A stretch of DNA of 64,000 bases from G958296245 sp965262055. GTDB lineage: Bacteria > Chloroflexota > Dehalococcoidia > Lucifugimonadales > G958296245. Where the stretch lies: positions 682,001 through 746,000 of the forward strand of contig CBDHEI010000002.1 in the NCBI GenBank assembly GCA_965262055.1, read 5' to 3'. The position numbers and the translations under genes were made by a program. A model generated the notes under the pieces. The model saw only the letters and a program-made list of their open reading frames with translations. It was not told the DNA's origin and ran no database searches. Within the stretch, counting starts at the first letter, position 1. Each line of letters begins with the position of its first letter. Shown here piece after piece: positions 25,116 through 33,300 of the stretch.

Positions 25116-26024
25116 ATGAAGGTATTTCTAGGCCAACCCAGGGGTTTCTGTGCCGGCGTCGTCCGCGGGATAGACATCGTCGAGCTGGCTCTGGAACGGT
25201 TCGGCCCGCCGGTCTACGTGAAGCACCAGATCGTCCACAACGCCCACGTGGTCGAGACCCTGCGGAAGAAGGGCGCGGTGACGATCGAGGAGATCGACGA
25301 GGCGCCCGGCGGCGCCACAGTCGTCTTCTCTGCCCACGGCTCCCCCCCGGAGGACTACGAAAAGGCCGAGAGCAGAGGGCTCCGCGTCATCGACGCCACC
25401 TGCCCGCTGGTGACGAAGGTGCACAACGAGGCGCGCCGGTACTCGAATGAGGGCAGAAAGCTGATCTTCGTGGGCCACAGGGGCCACCAGGAGGTCAAGG
25501 GCACCATGGGCCAGCGCCCGATGCACCTGGTAGACGACCGGGAGGAGATGGACCTGCCGGACTGGGACGCCGACGCGCCGGTAGCCATTCTGACCCAGAC
25601 GACGCTGTCGATGGACGACACGCAGCGATCCGTAGACGAGATCAGGTCGCGCTTCTCCGACGTGCTTGTTCGCAACGACCTTTGCTACGCTACCACTAAC
25701 AGGCAGCTCGTCGTCAAGAAGCTATGCGACCTGGTGGACCTCATCCTCGTCGTCGGCTCGGCGAACAGCTCCAACTGCAACAGGCTCCGTGAGGTCGCCG
25801 AGGCGAGGGGGATTCCCGCATACCTGATAGACGGGCCTGACGACCTTCGCCCGGAGTGGTTCGACGGAGTGGAGAACGTCGGCGTCACCTCGGGAGCCTC
25901 GACCCCGGAAGAGCTCGTGGGGGCCGTCGTCGACGCGATACACCCTACCGAGGTCGTGCGTCTCCAGGGCGCCGCGGAAGACGTCACCTTCGTTCTGCCC
26001 CTCGAGTTCCGGAACGCCGAGTAA
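25116..26024 (+). CDS. ispH: 4-hydroxy-3-methylbut-2-enyl diphosphate reductase
   Basis: The 302-residue protein is full-length IspH. The three cluster-ligand cysteines are in GFCAGV, DATCPLV and NDLCYATTNRQ. The active-site region with the conserved Glu and Thr (ILTQTTLS) and the SSNCNRL substrate loop are also present. It performs the last step of the MEP isoprenoid pathway, making IPP and DMAPP with a [4Fe-4S] cluster in the cytoplasm. The frame opens further upstream, but the ATG giving MKVFLGQPRGFC fits the family start. A TAGAAT -10-like hexamer is at 25091-25096. comB follows on the same strand. Confidence 0.95.
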   Translation: MKVFLGQPRGFCAGVVRGIDIVELALERFGPPVYVKHQIVHNAHVVETLRKKGAVTIEEIDEAPGGATVVFSAHGSPPEDYEKAESRGLRVIDATCPLVTKVHNEARRYSNEGRKLIFVGHRGHQEVKGTMGQRPMHLVDDREEMDLPDWDADAPVAILTQTTLSMDDTQRSVDEIRSRFSDVLVRNDLCYATTNRQLVVKKLCDLVDLILVVGSANSSNCNRLREVAEARGIPAYLIDGPDDLRPEWFDGVENVGVTSGASTPEELVGAVVDAIHPTEVVRLQGAAEDVTFVLPLEFRNAE

Positions 26025-26094
26025 AGCCTCCCGCCGACGCGTTCGCGGCGAGTACGCGGACCGCAGGCCGCCACCGCTCCGCGACAGACCGAGC

Positions 26095-26784
26095 ATGGAC
26101 ATCCGCATCCACAGCCTTCTGGAGGGAGCGCGCGCCGCACGCGGCACCGCCGTGATCATCGATGTATTCAGGGCGTACACGACAGCGGCCGTCGCGTTTT
26201 CTAGGGGCGCTGAGAAGATCATCCTTGTCGCCGAGGTCGCCGAGGCGCTGGAGCTGAGGGAGCGCGGCGCGGGTTCGCTGTGCGTCGGAGAGGTGGACGG
26301 CATCCGGCCCGAGGGCTTCGACTTCGGCAATTCGCCCTTCGAGCTGTCCGAGGCCGACGTAGCGGGCGCCACACTCATACAGTCGACGCGCGCCGGCACG
26401 ACGGGCGCGGCGGCAGCCACAGGCGCCAGCCGCATCTACGTCTGCTCGTTCGCCATCGCGTCGGCCACGGCAAGGGCGGTCTTGGCCGACGCGCCGGACA
26501 CCGTCTCCATCGTGGCGATGGGCGACAAGGGCAGGGCCCGCACCGACGAGGATGAGCTGTGCGCCCTCTACCTGCGCAACCTGCTGGAGGGCCGCGCCTC
26601 CGACCACGGGGCCATCCGCTCCCTGGTAGAGTCGAGCGCGCACGCCTCCAACTTCGGGGACCCCTCCAAGCCCTGGTACTACCCGATGGACATGGAGATG
26701 GCCCTCCGCGTCGACTCGTACCCCTTCGCGATCCGTGTGGACCGCAAAGGGGGTCTTCTGGTCGCGCGCGCCTTCGAGGCGTAG
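26095..26784 (+). CDS. comB: 2-phosphosulfolactate phosphatase-like (ComB family) protein
   Basis: The 229-residue protein has the ComB signatures VIIDVFRAYTTAAVAFSRGA, GEVDGIRPEGFDFGNSP and LIQSTRAGTTGA. Family members dephosphorylate 2-phosphosulfolactate in coenzyme M and sulfolactate synthesis. The other steps of that route are not in the window, so the substrate may differ. The start codon has little ribosome-binding signal. It lies 70 bp after ispH on the same strand. MITE B copy 1 begins 9 bp after its stop. Confidence 0.88.
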   Translation: MDIRIHSLLEGARAARGTAVIIDVFRAYTTAAVAFSRGAEKIILVAEVAEALELRERGAGSLCVGEVDGIRPEGFDFGNSPFELSEADVAGATLIQSTRAGTTGAAAATGASRIYVCSFAIASATARAVLADAPDTVSIVAMGDKGRARTDEDELCALYLRNLLEGRASDHGAIRSLVESSAHASNFGDPSKPWYYPMDMEMALRVDSYPFAIRVDRKGGLLVARAFEA

Positions 26785-26792
26785 TCCTCAGC

Positions 26793-26940
26793 CTAGCAGG
26801 CTGCGGAAGAACTCCTCCAATCTTCTTCTGGGCTCTTCCCTGTCTCCGGGGAAGAGAGGAATTAAGTCTGAGGGACACCCTCAGACTCCCGGCAAAGGGG
26901 CTTCGGCCCTCTGCGCCCCCGTTTTTCAGCAGCCTGCTAG
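26793..26940. mobile_element. MITE-like element, family B, copy 1
   Basis: A 148-bp element bounded by CTAGCAGGCTGC on the left and its exact inverse GCAGCCTGCTAG on the right, with similarity continuing inward (GGAAGAAC/GTTTTTCA). It has no gene. The right end supplies the TAG stop of the PIG-L gene at 26937. A diverged copy in the other orientation is at 41788-41962. Confidence 0.75.
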
Positions 26941-27833
26941 GGCTTCAGCCTGAAGGCCTCCGGGGGCGTGGCGGAGGGCACGCGGTGGGCGGTGCTGCGC
27001 CCCGAGTGCAGGACCGTAGGCTCGTATTCGGCCCGCAGCACTCTGTCGGGCATCGGGAGCGAGTCGTAGGTGATGGCGGTGGGGCGCATGAACGGCTCAG
27101 CGTAGGCGCAGCCCGCGAGCATGCCCCAGCGCCCGTCGCGGGCCTCGGCGATCCAGCGCGCCGTCGGGCCGTGATAGCCTTGGCTGACGAGCTGGTCCAT
27201 GGCCTGGATCTTCTTGTGTATGACGGGCGTTATGTCCACCCAGACGTCTGGGACGATGCCCGGGGTGAAGAAGTTGTTCGAGTTTGCCTCCTCGCCCGCC
27301 GCGAACGAGAAGAAGGTCTGCTTGACGCCGTGGTACGGCGGGACGCCGTCGAACTGCGACACCCGGTTGCCCACGGTCTCCAGCGCCTTCATCACGATCT
27401 TGCCGGTGATAGGGTGGTCGTTGTGGGACGGGCCGGTATCCAGGGGCAAGTGTGTTATCAAGATGTCCGGCCTGACCCGGCGGATGATGTCCGCTATCTC
27501 ATTTACCTTGTCCAGGTCGAAGTAGATCTCGTGGTCGGTCCAGCCCAGGGTTATGAGCTCGCTGACGCCGAGCACCTCCGCTATGCGCTCCGTCTCGCGT
27601 CTCTTGAACGTCCTGTAGTCGGCGAGGGTCATGCCGTCCACGTCCGGGTCGCGCTCGCCCGGCGGCTTCTCCATCTCATCGTGGAGCCACTGCATGTGGT
27701 GCCGGTCCCCGTCCGTGACGACGACGCTGGTTATCCTGTCGCCGCGCTCGGCGTGCAGGGCGATTGTGCCGGACGCCTCGGTCGCGCTGTCGGCCGGGTG
27801 GGGGTAGACGACCAGAATGTTGAAGTTGCTCAT
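26937..27833 (-). CDS. PIG-L (LmbE) family deacetylase-like protein, altered motif
   Basis: The 298-residue protein has the PIG-L fold. The N-terminal motif is YPHPADSATEASGTIALHAERGD, in which HPDDE has become HPADS, so the usual general-base Asp is Ala. Zinc-ligand candidates H and D remain, with the distal site in THLPLDTGPSHNDHP. The TAG stop lies inside the inverted repeat of MITE B. It follows a broken RidA gene by 27 bp on the same strand; the RidA neighbour suggests amino- or imine-chemistry, but this is a guess. Confidence 0.82.
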   Translation of the reverse strand: MSNFNILVVYPHPADSATEASGTIALHAERGDRITSVVVTDGDRHHMQWLHDEMEKPPGERDPDVDGMTLADYRTFKRRETERIAEVLGVSELITLGWTDHEIYFDLDKVNEIADIIRRVRPDILITHLPLDTGPSHNDHPITGKIVMKALETVGNRVSQFDGVPPYHGVKQTFFSFAAGEEANSNNFFTPGIVPDVWVDITPVIHKKIQAMDQLVSQGYHGPTARWIAEARDGRWGMLAGCAYAEPFMRPTAITYDSLPMPDRVLRAEYEPTVLHSGRSTAHRVPSATPPEAFRLKP

Positions 27834-27860
27834 GTTACGGTGATCTCCTGTCCCTCTCGC

Positions 27861-28258
27861 CTACAGCGGAAGAGGCATATCTATCGACGCGGTGCCCTCG
27901 ATCTCCACTAGCCACTCCGGCTTGGCCAGCCCCACGATGAGGGTGGCGTTCACCGGGGCGTTCTTTCCGTAGTACTCCTGCCGCGCCTTTCCTATGGCGG
28001 GGAAATAGGACGCGTCGGTGATGTAGGTGGTCGTCTTGACCATGTTGGCCAACGTGCCGCCGTGCGCCCTGCATGCGTTCTCCAGGTTCTTGTAGACCTG
28101 GCGTACCTGGGCCTCGACGTCGCGCCCTCGCCATGGAACGTGCCGCTCTCGTCCAGGGCCACCTGGCCCGCAATGTACACGGTATTGCCGACCCGGACGG
28201 TCTGGTGCAGCCCGGGCATCTTGACCATAGTTTCCGGGTCGAGCCTCTCGATTGACAT
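27861..28258 (-). pseudogene. RidA (YjgF/YER057c/UK114) family gene, frameshifted
   Basis: The N-terminal half (SIERLDPETMVKM...VYIAGQVALDESGTFHGEG) and the C-terminal half (VEAQVRQVYKNLENACRAHGG...EIEGTASIDMPLPL) are both good RidA sequence in different frames. They join near 28121-28126, where loss of one base in a GC-rich run would explain the shift. The C-terminal half keeps the VEIEGTA signature. RidA hydrolyses reactive enamines and imines. A sequencing or assembly error is as likely as a true mutation. Confidence 0.8.
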
Positions 28259-28322
28259 CCGCTCTCCTCCTACTGTCGCGAAGCTGGGCCGATTCTACCA
28301 CGGCCCTTCATCGCAGGGCCGG

Positions 28323-29006
28323 CTAGTCCTCTGCCGTGCCGGACGCACCCGATTTGAGCAGGCCCACGCCAAGCATGATGGGCCAGACCGTCCATGCCAG
28401 GTAGCAGACCCTGGCGACGGAGATCGCGGTGTCATACATGCTGGTGGAACTGACCGCCACGATGAAGCTCACCATGGCGACGAGGGATGCCAGGGCCACT
28501 ATCCGAGCAGCGGTCTTGTTGAAGCCGTCCCTGGTGGAGAGGGCGACGCTGAAGAGTATGAACCCCAGCGCGATGGCGGTGCCGGACATAGTGACGATGC
28601 CCGATCTGACCGTGTAGACGGGCACCATGGTCTGGACGGTCTGGGGGCCTTGGGCGTCGGCCAGTGCCAGCGTCAACCCCTGCGCCAGCACCCATCCGAC
28701 GTTGCCGAACACTATCAGGATAAGCCCGGCCCGCGAGAGCGCGTCCCCCGTGCCGCCGTCCCTGACTCCGAACTGGAGCACGTACAGCCCGACGGTGGTC
28801 ATGACGAGGCCCAAGGCTACCGCAAGCCCCGTGACGTTGGTCAGCACCGCGTTCGACGCGAATGCTCGTATCGACGCTACGGGATTGGATGGCTCTGCGC
28901 TTTCGATCAGCAGGGACCCGGGCTGAAGCGAGAAGAAGACCAGCGCCAGCACCGGGCCGATGATGAGGGATAGCGCTCCGAGCTTGTTGACCGATATCGA
29001 TCCCAT
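28323..29006 (-). CDS. six- to seven-span integral membrane protein, unknown
   Basis: The 227-residue protein is mostly hydrophobic, with spans near residues 7-26, 50-72, 90-110, 130-155, 170-190 and 200-220. I do not recognise a family; the layout resembles DUF998-like or similar small membrane proteins. AGGAG lies before the chosen ATG. It diverges from the 665-residue membrane protein, with 112 bp between the two starts. Confidence 0.7.
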   Translation of the reverse strand: MGSISVNKLGALSLIIGPVLALVFFSLQPGSLLIESAEPSNPVASIRAFASNAVLTNVTGLAVALGLVMTTVGLYVLQFGVRDGGTGDALSRAGLILIVFGNVGWVLAQGLTLALADAQGPQTVQTMVPVYTVRSGIVTMSGTAIALGFILFSVALSTRDGFNKTAARIVALASLVAMVSFIVAVSSTSMYDTAISVARVCYLAWTVWPIMLGVGLLKSGASGTAED

Positions 29007-29080
29007 GGCCCAAACTCCTGTATGGGATGTGCCGTACAGCATTGCCCATGGCGGCGGTTCCTGCAATGGACAAGGCTACG

Positions 29081-29110
29081 TTGCCTGCTTTGGGCACACA
29101 GGAATATACT
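29081..29110 (+). promoter_or_regulatory. promoter giving a possibly leaderless transcript
   Basis: TTGCCT at 29081-29086 and TATACT at 29105-29110 are 18 bp apart. The predicted start near 29117 is 2-3 nt before the ATG at 29119, and there is no ribosome-binding site, so the mRNA is probably leaderless. Confidence 0.5.
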
Positions 29111-29118
29111 ACGGCGTC

Positions 29119-31116
29119 ATGATCTGGCTCAGGCGGGCTGTCGCCGTTCCCGTAGTTGTGCTGCTGCTACCCGTCCTGCTGTTTCTCCTGTTGTTCCAGG
29201 CGGTCCATTCGACGCTACTCTCGCCCGACTTCCACGCTTCGGAGCTCCGCAAGGCAGACGTCTACGAGTTCGCCCTCGGCGACCTGCTCACCGTAGCGCT
29301 GGAGGAGGCGCGGGAGATCGAAACTGGGCCCGTAACGGTGAGCATCGACGGCGAGGACAGGGTGCTCCTCAGGGAGAACCCCCTCGTCGCCTCAGGCCTC
29401 TCTTCCGGGGATGTCGCCGCGTCTCTGAGGCGTGTGGCCCCGCCAGAATGGGTACAGGGCGTTGTAGAGCAGTGGCTCGACGAGGTCGGCGGGTACCTGA
29501 CGGGTGAGCGCGACGACTTCGTCTTGGACATAGGCCTGCACGAGCGAGCCCTGATACTGGTCGAGGAGGTGAAGCTACTGCAGCGCAAGGCCGGCGCCGG
29601 CGATCTGCTCTTCGAGGCGCTGGTGGAGCCTGAGATGGAGCGAGCCGCCGTCGCGGATGTTCCCTTCGGCCTGGACGTCTCGGCTGAGCGGCTGACGGAG
29701 TCGGCGCGCAGGGTCGCAGGCCCAGATTGGATACAGGGTCAGATCGATGCGGTGCTCGACGAGGTCACGCCATACCTGGTCGGCGACCGGGACACGTTCG
29801 AGATTCACGTCGATCTCGCGGGGCGGGCCGAGGTCGCCCTTGAAGAGGTCAAGGCGCTCCTCCGAGAGGCCGACGCGTACGAGGTGCTGTACGCGAACGT
29901 GGCCGAGCCCAGGGTGGAAGAGGCCCTGGGCGGCGACATCGCACTGGGTTTCGGCGTCGAGGTCACCGACGGCGAGGTCTCCGCTGCGCTGCGCCGTGTG
30001 GCCCCTCCCGAGTGGGTCCAACAGCAGGCCGAGAGGGTCCTGGACGAGGCCGCTCTCTACCTGGCGGGCCGCGAAGAGAGCTTCGCCGTGACGGTCTCCA
30101 TCGAAGGCAACAAGCGGGCGGCGGCAGTGGTGATTGAGGAGGCCGTGGGCCGCCGCTTCGACGAGGCGCTCGCCAGCCTTCCGAGGTGCACGGGTACCCG
30201 TGTCTCACAGGCGCTGACCTCGCTGGAGCTGCCGACTTGCATCCCCGAGGGAACGCCGGACGCCGTCCTCAGCGCAGCGAGGTCCGGTGTCGTTGGAGGG
30301 GTCCAGTTGCTGCTGCTCACGCCCATCCCGGACAGCGTCACCTTCACCGACCGTCATATGAGAGCCGCCATGGAAGAGCTCGGCGCCGCCGGGCAGGTGG
30401 AGCTGATCGACAGCGTGCGGGAGGTACTGAGGGACGGCTGGGTGTACACACAAGACGACCTTCGCCGCGACCTGGCTGGTCTGAGGGGTACGGGCCACAG
30501 AGTGGCTGGTTTCGACCCGGCCACGCTGCTTGACGACGTTCGGATGGCCCTGAGAGATGGATGGACTTACAACGAAGCGGACTTCCGGGAGTGGGTATTG
30601 GACGCGGGAGGTGTACAGGCGCTCGACGACGTGGACATGGCGCGGGGTCGCATAGAGCAGGGTCGAGGCTACCTGGGGTTTGGATGGGTTCTCGTGGCCC
30701 TGCTCCTGATTGCCGTCGGATTCCTGGGCGGCCGGGGCTGGGCGGGGCGTGTGGCGTGGGGTTCCGGAGCCCTGCTCGTGGCGGCGGCCCTTGTCTTCCT
30801 GCTATTCGGGCCCGGGTACCATCTGTTCGGCAAGTCCGGGACGGTCCTCAGGGCCGCGCAGATCGAGTCTCTGGAGGAGGCCAGGGCCCGGACGCTCACC
30901 GAGATCGAACGTGACGTGGCCGACTTCCCCCGAACGGCAAGCCTTGCCGCCCTCAAGGGGTTCGACGTAGCCGAATCGATGGCGGACGCCTTCGTCTCCC
31001 GCGTCGCCTCCACAGCCCGCAACCTCGCCATAGCCGCGCTCGTTGTGATGGTGGTGGCCGTCCACCGGCCCGACGTCAGGCCGCTGTTGCGGAGGCTCTG
31101 GCCGCGCCACCGGTGA
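29119..31116 (+). CDS. 665-residue membrane protein with three internal repeats, unknown
   Basis: The protein has an N-terminal span (residues about 8-28), a large hydrophilic region, two spans near 530-580 and one near 640-655. The hydrophilic region has three tandem repeats of about 94 residues. Each starts RRVAxPxWxQ, followed by LDEVxxYLxGxxDxF (at about 104, 197 and 292) and by a charged EEVKxLLR helix segment. I know no family with this layout. The repeats could be an extracellular sensor or binding region held between the first and later spans. It probably starts at the leaderless promoter. Confidence 0.72.
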   Translation: MIWLRRAVAVPVVVLLLPVLLFLLLFQAVHSTLLSPDFHASELRKADVYEFALGDLLTVALEEAREIETGPVTVSIDGEDRVLLRENPLVASGLSSGDVAASLRRVAPPEWVQGVVEQWLDEVGGYLTGERDDFVLDIGLHERALILVEEVKLLQRKAGAGDLLFEALVEPEMERAAVADVPFGLDVSAERLTESARRVAGPDWIQGQIDAVLDEVTPYLVGDRDTFEIHVDLAGRAEVALEEVKALLREADAYEVLYANVAEPRVEEALGGDIALGFGVEVTDGEVSAALRRVAPPEWVQQQAERVLDEAALYLAGREESFAVTVSIEGNKRAAAVVIEEAVGRRFDEALASLPRCTGTRVSQALTSLELPTCIPEGTPDAVLSAARSGVVGGVQLLLLTPIPDSVTFTDRHMRAAMEELGAAGQVELIDSVREVLRDGWVYTQDDLRRDLAGLRGTGHRVAGFDPATLLDDVRMALRDGWTYNEADFREWVLDAGGVQALDDVDMARGRIEQGRGYLGFGWVLVALLLIAVGFLGGRGWAGRVAWGSGALLVAAALVFLLFGPGYHLFGKSGTVLRAAQIESLEEARARTLTEIERDVADFPRTASLAALKGFDVAESMADAFVSRVASTARNLAIAALVVMVVAVHRPDVRPLLRRLWPRHR

Positions 31117-31404
31117 TCAGGCGCCTTCCGTCGTCCCACGGTTGGACCGGGGGCCCTCGTCTTGCCAGATATCCTCGTCAACGCCGGAGGCGTGGTCGGC
31201 TTCTACTTCGAGTGGACACAGAACCTGTACCAGCACAAGTGGGACGAGGGCGAGGTCAATACCGAGCTTCGCAAGATCATTGCGGACGCGTACCGCTCCG
31301 TGTGGGAGGTCGTCCGGCGCGAGCGGGTCACCTTCCGCGAGGCGGCGTTCCTCGTAGGCGTGGGGCGTGTCCACAACGTGGCGAAGCTGCGGGGGTTCGT
31401 GTAG
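31117..31404 (+). pseudogene. C-terminal remnant of a Glu/Leu/Phe/Val dehydrogenase (glutamate dehydrogenase)
   Basis: The frame LPDILVNAGGVVGFYFEWTQNLYQHKWDEGEV...AAFLVGVGRVHNVAKLRGF is the last 80 residues of a glutamate dehydrogenase, including the NAGGV and FEW(V/T)QN signatures. The other 330 or so residues, including the catalytic Lys, are missing. The upstream sequence is the end of another gene, and the frame stops there. It is therefore a 3' remnant after deletion or recombination, just upstream of a tRNA gene. Confidence 0.8.
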
Positions 31405-31475
31405 ACGACCGGCGCACTCGATGTGCTTGACCGCCCTAGAGGCCCGATGGTAGCCTCCAACGTGGCGGGGGCCGT

Positions 31476-31563
31476 GCCGAAGTGGCGGAACGGTAGACGC
31501 GGCGGTCTCAAAAACCGTTGGGGCTTAAACCCCATGTGGGTTCGACTCCCACCTTCGGCACCA
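31476..31563 (+). tRNA. tRNA-Leu (anticodon CAA)
   Basis: The gene folds with acceptor arms GCCGAAG (31476-31482) and CTTCGGC (31553-31559), a discriminator A and an encoded CCA. The anticodon loop CTCAAAA at 31507-31513 has CAA at 31509-31511, reading UUG. It has the long variable arm of a class II tRNA (GGGGCTTAAACCCC). Confidence 0.95.
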
Positions 31564-31577
31564 CGCTCCCCTGCCGA

Positions 31578-32042
31578 TCAGTCGGCCTTCCAGAGTCTGC
31601 GCTCCCACTGGCCGTCCCTGATGACCGCGAACGACGCGCTCTCGATGTCCACCGAGAACAGGTGGTATTCATCCCCCGGCGCCGGACTCCATCCTATCTT
31701 CTCGCGCAGGGCAGCCTCGTATCGGCTGCGCCTCTCCGGGTCGGTGACGTCCACGGCCCTTCCGTAGACCTTGAGCTCGCCCTCGCCCTCGGTCCCGTGC
31801 CGGTCCGATACCGTGCTGTTCACGGCGCACCTGCTGTCCCGCAGCAGGTCGAGTGCCTTTCTGGACCGCCACGTCATGCCGAGATAGAGCTCACCGTCGG
31901 TGATGAGCGGCTCGACCGGGCTTATCCGGGGCCAGCCGTCGGCCCTGATCGTGCCGACGAGCGCCAGCCCCGTCCTGTCGAACCGCTCCTCGCCCAGCCG
32001 GGCGAGATCGGGCTCCAGCCGCTCGAATTGACACCACCTCAT
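31578..32042 (-). CDS. pyridoxamine 5'-phosphate oxidase-like (flavin/F420 split-barrel) protein
   Basis: The 154-residue protein is a PNPOx-fold split barrel. It has ALVGTIRADGWPRISPVEPLI and LYLGMTWRSRKALDLLRDSR, typical of PPOX-class members that bind FMN or F420. Sequence alone does not separate cofactor or substrate. The gene starts after GGAGG. It converges on the tRNA-Leu and diverges from the hot-dog thioesterase gene. Confidence 0.85.
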   Translation of the reverse strand: MRWCQFERLEPDLARLGEERFDRTGLALVGTIRADGWPRISPVEPLITDGELYLGMTWRSRKALDLLRDSRCAVNSTVSDRHGTEGEGELKVYGRAVDVTDPERRSRYEAALREKIGWSPAPGDEYHLFSVDIESASFAVIRDGQWERRLWKAD

Positions 32043-32118
32043 AACGTCCTCCGTCGTCCGTATTGTGGCCGTGATACAATCGGCTCCCGGGTCTTCGCTC
32101 TCATAGCCTGGGACGAGT

Positions 32119-32595
32119 ATGACCCAGCAGGGACTGCCCCTTAACGACGATACCGACTACGGGCTCTGCTTTGCCTGCGGCCCTCGCAACCCGTGGGGCC
32201 TGAAGCTGCGCTTCGAGGCGGAGGGCGACAGGGTCACCACCACCTTCACGGTCTCGGAGGAGTACCAAGGGTTCCCGGGTTACCTGCACGGCGGCGTGGC
32301 CGGCTCCATCCTGGACGAAACGATGAGCCGGGTGTCGCTGCTGGAGGGAAGGTGGACGATGACCGCGATGATGGACGTCAGGTTCAGGTTTCCGGTGCCC
32401 GTCGGCAGCCGGGTAACGGTGGAGGCGGTCAAGACCGGGGAGATTCGCGGCTTCCTGAAGGCGAGAGGGGCCATATACCTGCCCGGAGGTCGGGCGGCCG
32501 TCAAGTCGACGGGCACCTACGCCTACGTCTCCCACGAAACCCTGCACGACATGGCGTCGTCCTACCCCGGTCTGGCGCGGAAGTGGATGAGGTAG
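32119..32595 (+). CDS. PaaI-like hot-dog thioesterase
   Basis: The 158-residue protein has the motif GLCFACGPRNPWGLKLRF typical of a PaaI-like subgroup, then the hot-dog helix region GYLHGGVAGSILDETMS with the HGG loop and the Asp/Glu general base. The family hydrolyses acyl-CoA thioesters in the cytoplasm. The acyl substrate is not known. A TACAAT -10-like hexamer lies in the shared intergenic region with the PNPOx-like gene. Confidence 0.88.
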   Translation: MTQQGLPLNDDTDYGLCFACGPRNPWGLKLRFEAEGDRVTTTFTVSEEYQGFPGYLHGGVAGSILDETMSRVSLLEGRWTMTAMMDVRFRFPVPVGSRVTVEAVKTGEIRGFLKARGAIYLPGGRAAVKSTGTYAYVSHETLHDMASSYPGLARKWMR

Positions 32596-32615
32596 CCTCC
32601 TGGAGGGCGCGTCGG

Positions 32616-33128
32616 CTACTCCAGGTTCCCCTGGCCCTTGAACCTCTCCCCCTTCGCCACGTAGTGGGCGGCGGTGCTCCGTATCAGCTCCGTGTGGCGC
32701 TCGGCGACCTCTCCCCTCACCTTTGCGGGCACCCCCAGCACCATCGATCCGGGCGGTATCTCCACCCTCTCGACCACCATCGCGCCGGAGGCTATCAGGC
32801 TTCCCGCGCCTATACGCACGCCGTCGTTGACGATCGCGCCGTTTCCTATGAGCGAGCCGTCCCCTACGACCCCCGCGTGGCAGAGCACCCGGTGGCCGAT
32901 CACCACGTTGGCGCCGATCTCGACGTCGTCGTCCCCATGGACGACCGAGTTGTCCTGTATGCAGGTCCCCGCGCCGATGACTATCCTGCCGTTGTCGGCC
33001 CGTATCACCACGCCCGGCCATATGCTGGAGCGCTCGCCGATCGAGACGTCGCCCACGATGTAGGCGGCCTCGCTGACGAACGCTGTGGGGTGTATCTTCG
33101 GCGCGACACCATCGAGACTCCTGATCAC
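32616..33128 (-). CDS. gamma carbonic anhydrase family protein
   Basis: The 170-residue protein is a left-handed beta-helix with hexapeptide repeats. The zinc-ligand positions of the gamma class are present: His in DNSVVHGDD, and His-x4-His in GHRVLCHAG. A C-terminal helix with the IPPGSMVLGVPAKVRGEV turn caps it. The family hydrates CO2 to bicarbonate as a trimer, but members with the short acidic loop are often weak or inactive. The start is a GTG after GGGAGGG. Confidence 0.9.
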   Translation of the reverse strand: MIRSLDGVAPKIHPTAFVSEAAYIVGDVSIGERSSIWPGVVIRADNGRIVIGAGTCIQDNSVVHGDDDVEIGANVVIGHRVLCHAGVVGDGSLIGNGAIVNDGVRIGAGSLIASGAMVVERVEIPPGSMVLGVPAKVRGEVAERHTELIRSTAAHYVAKGERFKGQGNLE

Positions 33129-33300
33129 TATTCACCCTCCCCCGTTGATGCTGTTGACCCCGGCGCCGGGGCCCAGCGGCTATTCTAACCGATGGCCGGG
33201 GGGCCGAAACCGCGCCCTCCGCAGCGTCGTAGTCTATATCGAGGGAAGGACGACCCGTAGGGCCTGTATGGTATGCTACGCTGGGCCCCGGAGTGGATGG

